A DNA stretch of 64,000 bases, from assembly GCA_963735115.1 (NCBI GenBank), contig CAVTJR010000001.1, positions 310,001-374,000 on the forward strand. Direction: 5' to 3'. The notes under the pieces are model-generated. The model did not search any database, was not told the origin of the DNA, and saw nothing but the letters and a program-made list of their open reading frames with translations. This document shows, piece after piece, positions 34,314-43,936 of the stretch (its first letter is position 1; the number at the start of each line of letters is the position of its first letter). This DNA is from JAKACA01 sp963735115 (GTDB lineage Bacteria; Actinomycetota; Acidimicrobiia; Acidimicrobiales; Bog-793). Position numbers and translations under genes: made by a program.

Positions 34314-36059
34314 GTGCGTGTGCGCCGGGCCGGACTCGTCCTCGTCGCCGGAGCCGGCTACCTCGCCATCTCGGTCATGTTCTGGTGGCACCTCTGGCCG
34401 ATCGGCCTCGGCCACGGCATCATCGCCGGCGGTTATGGCGATCCAGACCAGGATGTCTGGTTCCTCGCCTGGGTGCCGCACGCCCTTGGGCACGGCCTCA
34501 ACCCGTTCTTCTCCACGGCCATGTTCGCCCCGAAAGGGATCAACCTCGTCGTCAACACGAGCATCCTCCTGCCGTCCCTCGTCCTCACGCCCGTGACCGA
34601 GCTCTTCGGCCCTCTCGTGTCCTTCAACGTCGCCGTCGTGCTGGCGCCCGTGCTGAATTCGCTGGCGGCCTTCGTCGCCTTCCGGCGCTGGGCGCCCTTC
34701 GCCCCTGGGCGCTGGCTGGCATGCCTCTTCTACGGTTTCTCGCCGTTTGTGCTCGGCAGCCTCCTCGGAGGGCATCTCCACCTCTCCTTGCTCGTCTTCC
34801 CGCCCATCGCCCTCGTGCTGTTCGACGATCTGCTGGTCCGCCGGCACGGCAACCCGGTGGCAAAGGGAGCGCTCCTCGGGCTCGTCTTCGCCGCCCAGTT
34901 CCTCACCGGCCAGGAGGTCATGGCCATCATGGCGATGCTGGCACTCTGCGGGATCGCCCTGCTGGCGCTGCGCCACCCGGCTGAGGCACGGCGGAGATGG
35001 CGCCGGGCGGCCCTCGGCCTGGCGAGCGGTGTGCTCGTTGCCGGGGCGCTCCTCGCCTACCCCGTCTACGAGCTCATCGCCGGACCTCGACGCTTCAGCG
35101 GCACCGTGTTCCCCGACCCCTACGCCTTCGTCGCCGTGCTGCGCACCTGGCTGTGGCCCGTGGGCGCCTGGCCCCAGTCCATCCTGGCTGCCTACGTCGG
35201 CGTCCCCCTCCTCCTCGTCGTCGCCGTCGGATGCTGGCGGATCCGCAGCGGGATGCTGCGCTTCGCCGTCGCCATGGCGGGCGTGGCCTTGATCTTCGCC
35301 CTCGGCCGGACCGTGCACTGGAGCTCGAAGTTCAACACGTTCATCCCGCTCCCCGACAAGCTCTTCAGCCATCTGCCCTTGCTGAAGAACCTCCTACCGG
35401 TGCGCTTCACCCTCATGGTCGACATGTTCCTCGCCCTTGCGCTCGCCATCGTCCTCGATCGCACCTGGGTCTTCTGGACGGAGCGCAAGGCTCACGACGC
35501 CTCTGCAACGCCGGCCCGCCGGCGCCTGGTCGCTGGCGCCCTCAGCCTCGGCATCGGCGTCGTCGCCCTCGCCTCGCCCGCCCTCGGGTCGCCGATCCCT
35601 TACACCGTGCGACGTATCGCCGTGCCGGCCGTCTACCAGTCGCCCCTCTTGCGCGACCTGCCGGCTGGCACGATCCTGCTCGGGTACCCGGTGCCAAACG
35701 GCTTCTTCGCCGACCCGCTCGTCTGGCAGGCGGAGGAGTACATGCCCTACAACCTCGTCGCAGGCTACGGCTTCATCCCTTCGCAGGACCCCCAGGTGCC
35801 CACCGGCCAGATGCTTCCCAGCCCTGCGTACCTTGCCTTCCAGGACGCCCAGGTCGGCTTGCTCCCGCCCACGCCGACGCCGAGCGAGGTCAACGGTGTC
35901 CGCTCCGACCTGAAGGCCTGGCATGTGGACGTCGTCGTCGAGTACGAGGGCTACCGCGTCTTGAAACAGCCCCTCCAGCTCGCCGCCGTAGTCGATGCCG
36001 CCACCGGAGTGACGCCCCTCAAGGTGGACGGCGCCTGGGTGTGGCGGTTGTCGGGATAG
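34314..36059 (+). CDS. Polytopic membrane protein, GT-C glycosyltransferase-like
   Basis: About 581 residues from GTG 34314 (upstream codons to 34269 fall in the repeat array). Roughly eleven transmembrane helices occupy the first 445 residues, then a 135-residue soluble tail. The first extracytoplasmic loop has GDPDQDVWFLAW and LGHGLNPFFSTAMFAPKGINLVVNTS, a pattern shared by many uncharacterised actinobacterial membrane proteins resembling GT-C enzymes that use polyprenyl-phosphate sugars. The acidic DPDQD motif could hold the catalytic acid. No donor or acceptor can be named. The gene is convergent with the adenine methylase, 12 nt apart. Confidence 0.7.
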   Translation: MRVRRAGLVLVAGAGYLAISVMFWWHLWPIGLGHGIIAGGYGDPDQDVWFLAWVPHALGHGLNPFFSTAMFAPKGINLVVNTSILLPSLVLTPVTELFGPLVSFNVAVVLAPVLNSLAAFVAFRRWAPFAPGRWLACLFYGFSPFVLGSLLGGHLHLSLLVFPPIALVLFDDLLVRRHGNPVAKGALLGLVFAAQFLTGQEVMAIMAMLALCGIALLALRHPAEARRRWRRAALGLASGVLVAGALLAYPVYELIAGPRRFSGTVFPDPYAFVAVLRTWLWPVGAWPQSILAAYVGVPLLLVVAVGCWRIRSGMLRFAVAMAGVALIFALGRTVHWSSKFNTFIPLPDKLFSHLPLLKNLLPVRFTLMVDMFLALALAIVLDRTWVFWTERKAHDASATPARRRLVAGALSLGIGVVALASPALGSPIPYTVRRIAVPAVYQSPLLRDLPAGTILLGYPVPNGFFADPLVWQAEEYMPYNLVAGYGFIPSQDPQVPTGQMLPSPAYLAFQDAQVGLLPPTPTPSEVNGVRSDLKAWHVDVVVEYEGYRVLKQPLQLAAVVDAATGVTPLKVDGAWVWRLSG

Positions 36060-36071
36060 CCAGCCAGCCGT

Positions 36072-37139
36072 CTAGCCCGCCACCCCTTCGAGCTGGCCTT
36101 GGCCCGCCGCCATGGCCGCCTCCACCAGGTCACGAGAACCGGAGAGAACGATGATCTCGGTGTTCCTCAAGTGGGAGACCTCGCCGACCTTGACGCCTCG
36201 TGGGTCGTGGATGCCGATCTGTGCGCCGACGTAACGCTTGGAGTCGAAGCTCAGCACGCCGACTTCTCCCCGCGGCCGGCACATCTCCGTCAGCTCCTCG
36301 AGCGTGAGCCAGGCCTCGTCGTTGTAGGAGACAGCGAGAAGGCCGGCCCTGACGGCGGCGATGACCTCGGCGAGCGCCGGGGCCATGGAGGCACGGCGGT
36401 TGAAGGGGCTGTGAGAGGCCGGCTCCCGGCAGTCGACCCGCTTGCAGGCGACGCCGTAGTGCTCGGGCGAGTCCCAGCGCACGAGCGTCTCCCATACGTG
36501 GTAGTTGGAGAAGTAGCGGTGCTGGTTGTAGGGCGGGTCGAGGTAGGCGAAGTCGAACTCGCCGGTCTGCGATCTGACCGTCTCGAGGGCGTCGCCCAGC
36601 ACGGCGATGCCGGCGCCGCTGATGAGAGCGGGCGGCCGCAGCTCGAGGGGCTTCAGCGCCCGAGGCGCCCACTGCTTGAGAAAGGCCATCTGCAGTCCGG
36701 TGGTGGAGTCGACCCGATCGGCCGCTTCGAGGAGGCTCGTCAGCAGGATCGGGAAGACTGCCGTCCCGGCGTAGTCCTCGATGCCGTCCCGGATGGCATC
36801 GATGCGGGCACCGTTGTCCGGGTGGAAGTAGCGGGCCTGTTCGCAGAAGACGCTCGTGACGTAGCCGCGCTTGGGGGGACGGGTGGCGAGGTCGGCCAGC
36901 AACGCGGCGAGCTCCATCAGATCGACGCCGCGCCCGTCGGTGGCGACATAGGTCTCGGCGAGGACGTGAGAGTAGGTGGCCGAGTCAACGGCGGTGACGT
37001 GCGCCCCCGCCCGCTTGAGGGCCTGGGCGACGCGGCTCGTGCCCGTGAAGAGATCGAGCGCTCGGCGGGTCTCGACCGCACGGGCAAGTGACGTGATGGC
37101 CGGAACGAGGCGTCGCTTGGAGCCGAGGTACTTGATCAC
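36072..37139 (-). CDS. D12-class DNA adenine N6-methyltransferase, solitary
   Basis: A 355-residue methylase starting at GTG 37139, which overlaps the addA stop as GTGA. It opens IKYLGSKRRLVPAI (motif X), then ALDLFTGTSRVAQALKRAG (SAM-binding motif I, with TGTS in place of the commoner GGG), and DPPYNQHRYF with the catalytic DPPY at 201-204. This order is that of the alpha/D12 class of N6-adenine methylases such as Dam and M.DpnII. No restriction endonuclease gene lies beside it, so it is an orphan methylase as far as this window shows. Recognition sequence unknown. It is the last gene of an addB-addA-methylase operon. Confidence 0.9.
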   Translation of the reverse strand: MIKYLGSKRRLVPAITSLARAVETRRALDLFTGTSRVAQALKRAGAHVTAVDSATYSHVLAETYVATDGRGVDLMELAALLADLATRPPKRGYVTSVFCEQARYFHPDNGARIDAIRDGIEDYAGTAVFPILLTSLLEAADRVDSTTGLQMAFLKQWAPRALKPLELRPPALISGAGIAVLGDALETVRSQTGEFDFAYLDPPYNQHRYFSNYHVWETLVRWDSPEHYGVACKRVDCREPASHSPFNRRASMAPALAEVIAAVRAGLLAVSYNDEAWLTLEELTEMCRPRGEVGVLSFDSKRYVGAQIGIHDPRGVKVGEVSHLRNTEIIVLSGSRDLVEAAMAAGQGQLEGVAG

Positions 37140-40100
37140 GACGCCGCCAGCACTGAGCGAACCCTCTCGATCACGGCGGTCAACTCGGGCACCTCGAACT
37201 CGATGGGGCGACCGGGTGGCGAGAGGAACACGAGCACGCACCGTCGCACGCGGAGCCCGGTGGCGTCCGCCAGAGCGAGGGCGTAGGCGGCCGCCTGCAA
37301 GGAGTATCGCTCGGCCGACTCCTCCACCTCTGCGCGGTCTCGCACCGTGTCCGTCTTGTAGTCGACGACGGTGAGGCCGCCCTCGTCCTCGAAGCAGAGA
37401 TCCACGTACCCGTCGAGCACGAGATCGCCGACCGTGGTGGCCACGTAGACCTCTCGGCGCGGCCGCGCGGAAGCAAAGGCGGCCTTCACCGTCGGGCTCG
37501 AGAGTGCCGCCACGACGAGCTTGGCGACCTCGTCGCTTCGTGCGGCGATGCGCTCAGCGCGGGCCTGCGCCTCGGCCAGCTGACGAAGCTCCGGCGGCGC
37601 TGGCGAGCCGCCGGCGATGTGGCGAGCCGTCTCCGAACCGACCGCCTGCAGGGTGGCGTGCACGGCCCGCCCGAGTTGGGTGCCTCCCCGTCCGCGCCTT
37701 GGCGCTCTGCCCGCACGGCCGTCCCCCGCGATGGTTGCGCCCCGGTTTGGCCAGCCGGTCTCGCCCACCGCAGCAGGCGAGGCCACCTCCGCCAGCCCGC
37801 CCGTGCCCCCGGCGCGGGCGGGCTCGCCATTCCAGACCAGCCCGGCGAGCTCGGCGACCTCCGTCGCACGCACACTGCGCCGTCGGCCGACGCGGGCAAG
37901 CAGCTCGGCGCGCTCGGCGCGCCAGGCGTGCCAGTCCTGCGGCGAAGTCGCCGGGCGACGAGCAACCCGCTGGACGGTGCCGCCGGCGGCCTTGACCGAG
38001 GTCAGCTCGAAGAAGGAACCTTGCACGACCGAGCCGCCGGCGGAAGTTGCCACGGAGTCCCGTTGTAGCGACTCGAGCCGGTTCAGTTCGCCGCAGTCAC
38101 CGGCGACACCTTCGATCGCCTCCCACAAGCCGGTCCGCCGTCCGAGCGCCTCTCGCGCCGCCTCGTGCAACCGCTGGCCGAGAGTCCCCTCACCCGCCAC
38201 CGGTACGTGGTGAACGCACACGACGAGGTGGTCCCGCGCCCGCGTGGCCGCCACGTACAGGACCCTGAGGGCTTCCGCCCGCTCGAGTGCCTGCTCGGCC
38301 GTCTTCAGGGTCTCGAAGCCCTTCGTCCGCAACTCCCCCCTCAGGTGCACCTCGGCCCGGCCGTCCGGCCGGCGGAGGACCTTGCGGCCGGCACCGCGGG
38401 GAACATCGTCGGTCGTCCCGAAGCCGGCGAGGACGGCGATCGGGTACTCGAGACCCTTGGCGGCATGCACGGTGAGAATGTGCACGACGTCCTCGTCCGG
38501 CTCCGGGAGCACCGACTCAAGGGAGCGCAGTCCCTCGGAGAGCTGCTCGTCCACCCAGTCGGCAAACTCCCGCAAGCCGCCGCCGCCGCTTTCGACGAAG
38601 GCCCTGGCACGCTCGATGAGGAAGCGAATCCTCCGCCACGACTCCCGCGCCCTCGGCGACCCGGTGGACAGCTGCAGCAGTCGCCGGTCACGCACCGCCT
38701 CCGTCAGCAGGCCGACAGGGCCGAGCTCGAAGCGCCGCGCACGGTAGTCCTCGATCGTCCGCAGCGCCTCGGCGACGACGGCGCCTGAACGGACCGAGGC
38801 GGGGGCGTCACGGCCAGCGGCGTCGGGAGCGGGGAACTCGGCCGGCTCCTCCTCCGCCTCCTCGAGAGTCTGCTCGACGGACCACACGCCGCCGCTTCGC
38901 CTGTAGGCGTACAGCTCGTCGTCCCGGCAAGCGAAGGCCGGCGAACGGAGCGCCGCCAGCAGGGCCACGTGATCGGCCGGATCGTCAATCGCCCGGCAGA
39001 GGGCGAGGAGATCACGGACCTCCTGGCTGCGGTAGATGAGCGAGGCGCTCTCGACTCGGTAGCCGATGCCATGGGCGTCGAGGGCGGCCTCCAGCTCGGC
39101 GAGGCCCGTCCGTCGGGGCACGAGGATGGCAACGTCGCCCATGCGCGCCGGGCGGAGATCGCCGCCCTCGCCGACGCTCCACGCTTCGGTCCGCACAGCC
39201 CGGTCGATGACGACGGCGCACGCCTCCGACTCGATGACGCGCTGGTCGTGGCGCTTCGACCCATGATCGAGGGCACCGCCGACGATGCGTACCGGGATGG
39301 CTCTCTCCCCGGCCGGCCGCACCGGCTCCAGCCTCGAGTAGCCCTTGCCCATCAAGGTGGCGAAACACTCGTTGGCGAACTCGAGGATGCCCGGGACCGA
39401 TCGAAAGTTGGACGTGAGCGCGACGGCACCGCCGTCGGCCAGGCGGTCGCGTGCGGCCTCGTAGGCGGCCAGATCGGCGCCGCGGAACCGATAGATCGAC
39501 TGCTGCGGGTCACCGACGAAGAACAGCCGTCCGGCGTCGATGCCCGACCGGGCGGCCCCGCCCGCAGCCCGCCCGTTCGCCTGCAGTCGGCGCCCGCCAC
39601 CGATCAGCTCCGCGATCTCTAGCTGCAACGGGTCGGTGTCCTGGAACTCGTCGATCAGCAGGTACCGCAGCCTCCGCCGGACGCTTGCGAGCACCGCCGG
39701 GTTGTCGACGAGGAGGTCGCGGGCGAACACGAGAAGGTCGTGGAAGATCAGCTCGCCCTTGCGCCGGCGTCGCTCTGCCGCCTGCCGGGCCACGACGTCG
39801 AAGCTCGCCACGAGCGCAGGCAGCACAGCGTCCGCCACGTCGGCCACGAGCTGAGCCCGCGCAGCTCGGGCGTCCTCGACATGACGCCGCACCTCTTCGA
39901 CATCACAGGTCCAGGCCTCTCTCTTCCCGCTGTTGCCCACCCGGAGGGACGGCTGCAGGCTGGCGAGAACGGCGAGCCGGGGATCGCCGGCGGCATCGCC
40001 CACGTCGACGCCAGCGCCCACCAGCAGGTGGCGAAACTCCCGTGCCTCCTGCAGCCGAGCCAAGAGGGCGTCATCGGCCTCGACGCAGCAGCTCTCGAGC

Positions 40101-40777
40101 TCGAGGGCCCGATCGAGGCTGCACACGACGGCTTCGGTGCCACGCTCCACGGCGGCCGCCACCGTGACGGAGGCGGCGGACACATCCGGCCCGACCCGGC
40201 CGCACCGGTCCCACTCCTCGGCCACCTCCTTCGCCAGATCCTGCAGATGCGCCGCCGTGACCCCGATGGTGGCGGCGACGCCGAAGAGCCAGCGCATCGC
40301 CTCGTCGGCGCCCAGCTCGTCGAGCACCTGCGACCAACGCTCCCGCCAGGCGAGGCTCTGGCGAACCTCATCGAGGATCTCGATGCGGGGAGGCAGGCCG
40401 GCCTCGATCGGATGCTCGGCCAGCAACCGCTGGCAGAAGCCGTGGATCGTCGAGATGGCCGCCTCATCCAGGTGGTCGAGCGCTACCTGCACGCGCCGCT
40501 GCTCGGGCCCGTCGCGGCCCCGTTGCACGAGCTCGGTCAGTGAGCTTCGCACCCGGCTCCGCAGCTCGAGCGCCCCCGCCTCCGTGAAGGTGATCGCCGC
40601 CAGGTCGTCGAGCCCGCAGGCGCCCGACCTGAGCAGCTGAACGATCCGAGAGACGAGGGCCGTCGTCTTCCCGGAACCGGCGCCGGCCTCGACGAATAGG
40701 GTCGAATCGAGCCGGTACTCGATGGAGTGGCGCTCGCGGGCATCGGCGAGCTCCGGCCCGCCGCGGTGGCCGCTCAC
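37136..40777 (-). CDS. addA: AddA-like UvrD-family helicase-nuclease
   Basis: A 1213-residue subunit from GTG 40777, which overlaps the addB stop as GTGA. Superfamily 1A helicase: Walker A AGAGSGKT at 31-38, AAITFTEAGALEL, DEFQDTDPLQ (motif II), VGDPQQSIYRFRGAD, LTSNFRS, and TVHAAKGLEYPIAVLAG. The C-terminus is a RecB-type nuclease with YVDLCFEDEGGLTVVDYKTDT (D and DYK ligands) and SLQAAAYALAL. With AddB it resects DNA double-strand ends for RecA. A proline/glycine-rich linker of about 100 residues precedes the nuclease. The length is normal for AddA. Confidence 0.9.
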   Translation of the reverse strand: MSGHRGGPELADARERHSIEYRLDSTLFVEAGAGSGKTTALVSRIVQLLRSGACGLDDLAAITFTEAGALELRSRVRSSLTELVQRGRDGPEQRRVQVALDHLDEAAISTIHGFCQRLLAEHPIEAGLPPRIEILDEVRQSLAWRERWSQVLDELGADEAMRWLFGVAATIGVTAAHLQDLAKEVAEEWDRCGRVGPDVSAASVTVAAAVERGTEAVVCSLDRALELESCCVEADDALLARLQEAREFRHLLVGAGVDVGDAAGDPRLAVLASLQPSLRVGNSGKREAWTCDVEEVRRHVEDARAARAQLVADVADAVLPALVASFDVVARQAAERRRRKGELIFHDLLVFARDLLVDNPAVLASVRRRLRYLLIDEFQDTDPLQLEIAELIGGGRRLQANGRAAGGAARSGIDAGRLFFVGDPQQSIYRFRGADLAAYEAARDRLADGGAVALTSNFRSVPGILEFANECFATLMGKGYSRLEPVRPAGERAIPVRIVGGALDHGSKRHDQRVIESEACAVVIDRAVRTEAWSVGEGGDLRPARMGDVAILVPRRTGLAELEAALDAHGIGYRVESASLIYRSQEVRDLLALCRAIDDPADHVALLAALRSPAFACRDDELYAYRRSGGVWSVEQTLEEAEEEPAEFPAPDAAGRDAPASVRSGAVVAEALRTIEDYRARRFELGPVGLLTEAVRDRRLLQLSTGSPRARESWRRIRFLIERARAFVESGGGGLREFADWVDEQLSEGLRSLESVLPEPDEDVVHILTVHAAKGLEYPIAVLAGFGTTDDVPRGAGRKVLRRPDGRAEVHLRGELRTKGFETLKTAEQALERAEALRVLYVAATRARDHLVVCVHHVPVAGEGTLGQRLHEAAREALGRRTGLWEAIEGVAGDCGELNRLESLQRDSVATSAGGSVVQGSFFELTSVKAAGGTVQRVARRPATSPQDWHAWRAERAELLARVGRRRSVRATEVAELAGLVWNGEPARAGGTGGLAEVASPAAVGETGWPNRGATIAGDGRAGRAPRRGRGGTQLGRAVHATLQAVGSETARHIAGGSPAPPELRQLAEAQARAERIAARSDEVAKLVVAALSSPTVKAAFASARPRREVYVATTVGDLVLDGYVDLCFEDEGGLTVVDYKTDTVRDRAEVEESAERYSLQAAAYALALADATGLRVRRCVLVFLSPPGRPIEFEVPELTAVIERVRSVLAAS

Positions 40778-43700
40778 TCCGTTCCCGTCACGAGCTCGGT
40801 ATAGGCCTTCATCTCCCGATCGCAGCTGGCTCGCTCCCACAGCTCGGCGCGATCGATCGTGCACAAGGCGTCGAAGTCGCAGTGCCGGCAGTTGGCGTAG
40901 TGAGACCCCTGCGCGGGCGCCCCTGGCCGCGGCGGGAAACATCCCGCGTCGATCGTCGAGACGAACGTCGCCAGCACATCGTGGAGCTCGCCCTCGACAT
41001 CCTCGGTGAGCTCCACCGGGATGATGGCGTAGCCGGCCGTCGCCTGCACGAAGCGGTATTCGCCACGCGTGGGCCCTCGCAGGGCATGCTCTCGGCTGAG
41101 GACGTCGAAGGCTGCCTTCGCGTAGATCGGAAGCTGCAGATGGCGCCCTCGGCCGAGCGGGTCGCTGAGGATCTCCTGGTAGTCATCGGACTTCCCGCTC
41201 TTGTAGTCGACGACGACGAGCCGCCCGTCGCCCGTGAGGTCGACGCGGTCGATCCGCCCGCGGAACATGACCTGGCGCCCGGCTACCTCGGCGACGACAG
41301 GCCGGTCGTCTCCCCCGAAGTCGAACTCGACGTGAAGCGGCCTCCGGTCCTGCGCCACTGAGTCAGCGATGTCACGGGCGACATATCGCTCCAGATCTCG
41401 GAGGATGCGCGCTCGCTCGGTGTGCCAGAAGACGGCCTTGCCGGTCTTGCCGAGCAACTCGATCCGCTCGAATTGGGCGGCGGCGAGGGTGCGCAGGCGC
41501 CCGAGGGGTCCTTCGGACAAGGTCGTGATCGGACCATCTGTCTCCTCAGCCCCGAAGAAACCTTCCAGCACCTCGTGCATCAACGTCCCCCGGTCGCGCG
41601 GGTCGATCATGACGAGCCGCTCCGGCTTCTCGAGCTTGCGCACCCCGAGCTTGCGGTCGACGAAGAACTGGAAGGGGCATTTCGCGAACGCCTCCAAACC
41701 CGTTGCCGACAGCGGATCGGACCAGGAATCTTCGACGGAACCGGTAGCGGGCACGTACCCGGCGTATGGGTTGAGCCCTCCCTGGCGCCGATGGGCGAGC
41801 GAGGCGAAGCGGCGCCGGTAGTCCTCGTCGAGGAGCTCCAACCAGTCTGGTGAAGCTCGGCTTGCACCGTCGCTCAGCGACGCCAGTTCGAAGTCGGTCA
41901 GATCGGCGGCGGCGCTTGTTCCATCGCGGACCCGGCGGATCGAGCCGGCGAACGACGGCACCTCGATCGGCCGGCCGGCGAACAGCTCAGCGGTCCACCG
42001 CGACGGGTAGACGGCACGTCCCGCCCGCACGTCGATGCGGGCAAAAGAGGCCTGCGAGCACGTGGCGGCGCAGAGGACCGAGACGAGATGACGGCGGGCG
42101 CTCTCCTCGACCCGCTCCCGCTGTGCGAGTGCCTCGACGCGCTCGCGCTCGGTTCTGGGGACGAGCGGGTCGTCGAGCTGCCGGGCGGGCAGCTCGCCTT
42201 CACGGCAACCGAGCACGAGCACGAGATCGGAGCTGGCGCCGGCGACGGCGCTAAGCGGTCCCACCACCGGTCCGATGCCGTAGCGCCCGCGGTCTCCCGC
42301 CGGACGCTCGAATGCGACCTCGAGCGCCCCGGCGAATCGTCGCAACCGTTCCGACGGAGGCAGTTGACCGAGTGGGTCGATCCGGTCGAGAAGGGCGAGA
42401 TCACTGAGCGCCTCGGCGAGAGTCGTCCGGTCGTCGCCGGGCTCGAGGACCTCCTCCAGAGCCGTGTCGCTCCAGTCGCGGAGGGCCGCCCAGCTCTGGG
42501 CGGAGACAGCCGCCGACGTGAGGGTGTAGAGGCGCTCGACGAACTCCAGGAGATCGGCGGTGGCGCTTGCTGCGTAGCTGTCGCGGCCCCGTGCGCCCTC
42601 CCGGGCGCGGGCGATGTGGGAGCGCAGGCGGTCCCGCCACTGGGAGATCCCGCTCAAGACACCCGCCGCCCGAGAGCAGCCGTCCCACACCCCGACCGGC
42701 ACGCCCCGCTTCGCGTCCACCGTTGCGAGTCCTCCCGTCAAGCCGCCGCTTGATCGGACCGGCCCGCTCCCGAGCCAGGCGATGACCTCGCCGCGGTCGA
42801 GCTCGCGCTCGGGGGGCGCCGGCATCGCCAGGGCGACCAGCCCGACGAGCAGCCGCGCCTCAGGCGTCTCGCCGAGGAGGCGACGCCTGCCTCCGCTAGA
42901 GGCGATGGCGGCGGCGGTGAGCTGCTCGGCGACCCGTCGACCGATCTCGGCCGAGCGCGCGCCATCGGGAAAGGTCACGACACAGCGGCCGAGATCCCCG
43001 CCGGCCTCCGCGTGTGCCACCAGGCGCCTCACGGCCTCTCGCACCTCGACGTCGTCATCGGGTGCCGAGAGCAGCCCGCCGGCGCACCCGGCGCGGGCGG
43101 CCACATCGTCGGATGGCACAGGAGCGGCGTCCGCCGTCGCCAAGAGAACCGCCCCCTTGCCGAGCCTCTCTGTCAGCAGGGCGACGAAGCCGTCGACCGC
43201 TCGGTCGGCTTGCTCGTCGCCGGTTCGGCCAGCGAGCACGAGAACGTCGAGGCGCTGCGCCAGGCGGGCGAGCAGCGTGGCCTCCTCGCGACCGAGGGGA
43301 TCGGGCAGGAAGACCACGACGCTCCCGACCTCCGCGAGCTCGTCGGCGCCGGCGAGGCCGTCGAGATGATCGATGGCGGCCTTGATCAGGTCAGTGGCGT
43401 CGTAGTAGTCCGCCCCGAGGAGGCGCCGGATCGCCCGCACGAGGGCGACGACATCTCTGGCACGCACGCTGTCGGCGGCGAGGCCGTCGAGTTCGGCCTC
43501 ACTTGCCCGACGGAGATCGTGATACGTGGCGGCAAGACTCGCCTCGGTGGCGGGGTGTCTGGCGACGGGGCCGAGTACGCCTGGGACCTCGCCAAGGGCG
43601 ACGCGGGCGGCGGCCCGCAGGGCCACCTGGGTGAGCGGCTGACGCCCTCCGGCGGCGGCGGCAATGCCACCGACTTGCAGTAGGAGGGCTTGCAGCGGGG

Positions 43701-43887
43701 CGAACCGGACCGCCGCGAAGGCGCCCTCTTCGGCGAGACGCCGCCGCAGCGACAACCCCACGATCGGGCTGCGGACGACGACCGTGACCGGAGCGAGTCG
43801 GTCGCGGCCTTGCACACGTCGAATCTCAGCGGTCAGAGCTGCCTCTGCCGGCGCACCCGGCAGTACTCGCTCTATCCGACCTGCCAT
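40774..43887 (-). CDS. addB: AddB-like nuclease subunit with Fe-S cluster, no Walker A
   Basis: A 1037-residue protein with an inactive helicase-like body and a C-terminal PD-(D/E)XK nuclease. The nuclease has FAKCPFQFFVDRKLG (first cysteine, near 736), MFRGRIDRVDLTGDGRLVVVDYKSGK, LQLPIYAKAA, and CRHCDFDALC with C1000, C1003 and C1009, matching the C...CX2CX5C cluster of AddB. The N-terminal TVVVRSPIVGLSLRRRLAEEG replaces the GXXGXGKT loop seen in Bacillus AddB, so ATP binding by this subunit looks lost. It lies directly upstream of addA. Many actinobacteria use AdnAB or RecBCD instead. Starts at ATG 43887. Confidence 0.85.
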   Translation of the reverse strand: MAGRIERVLPGAPAEAALTAEIRRVQGRDRLAPVTVVVRSPIVGLSLRRRLAEEGAFAAVRFAPLQALLLQVGGIAAAAGGRQPLTQVALRAAARVALGEVPGVLGPVARHPATEASLAATYHDLRRASEAELDGLAADSVRARDVVALVRAIRRLLGADYYDATDLIKAAIDHLDGLAGADELAEVGSVVVFLPDPLGREEATLLARLAQRLDVLVLAGRTGDEQADRAVDGFVALLTERLGKGAVLLATADAAPVPSDDVAARAGCAGGLLSAPDDDVEVREAVRRLVAHAEAGGDLGRCVVTFPDGARSAEIGRRVAEQLTAAAIASSGGRRRLLGETPEARLLVGLVALAMPAPPERELDRGEVIAWLGSGPVRSSGGLTGGLATVDAKRGVPVGVWDGCSRAAGVLSGISQWRDRLRSHIARAREGARGRDSYAASATADLLEFVERLYTLTSAAVSAQSWAALRDWSDTALEEVLEPGDDRTTLAEALSDLALLDRIDPLGQLPPSERLRRFAGALEVAFERPAGDRGRYGIGPVVGPLSAVAGASSDLVLVLGCREGELPARQLDDPLVPRTERERVEALAQRERVEESARRHLVSVLCAATCSQASFARIDVRAGRAVYPSRWTAELFAGRPIEVPSFAGSIRRVRDGTSAAADLTDFELASLSDGASRASPDWLELLDEDYRRRFASLAHRRQGGLNPYAGYVPATGSVEDSWSDPLSATGLEAFAKCPFQFFVDRKLGVRKLEKPERLVMIDPRDRGTLMHEVLEGFFGAEETDGPITTLSEGPLGRLRTLAAAQFERIELLGKTGKAVFWHTERARILRDLERYVARDIADSVAQDRRPLHVEFDFGGDDRPVVAEVAGRQVMFRGRIDRVDLTGDGRLVVVDYKSGKSDDYQEILSDPLGRGRHLQLPIYAKAAFDVLSREHALRGPTRGEYRFVQATAGYAIIPVELTEDVEGELHDVLATFVSTIDAGCFPPRPGAPAQGSHYANCRHCDFDALCTIDRAELWERASCDREMKAYTELVTGTE

Positions 43888-43936
43888 GGGAGACGATGGT
43901 AGGAGAGCGCTGTGTCAAGGCGTCACGTTTCGTCTC

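Noticed and set aside
34073..34984. Plus-strand frame running through the repeat array into the membrane protein region
   Set aside because: Its peptide is Arg/Pro-rich low complexity and out of frame with the membrane protein; the repeat is better seen as non-coding.
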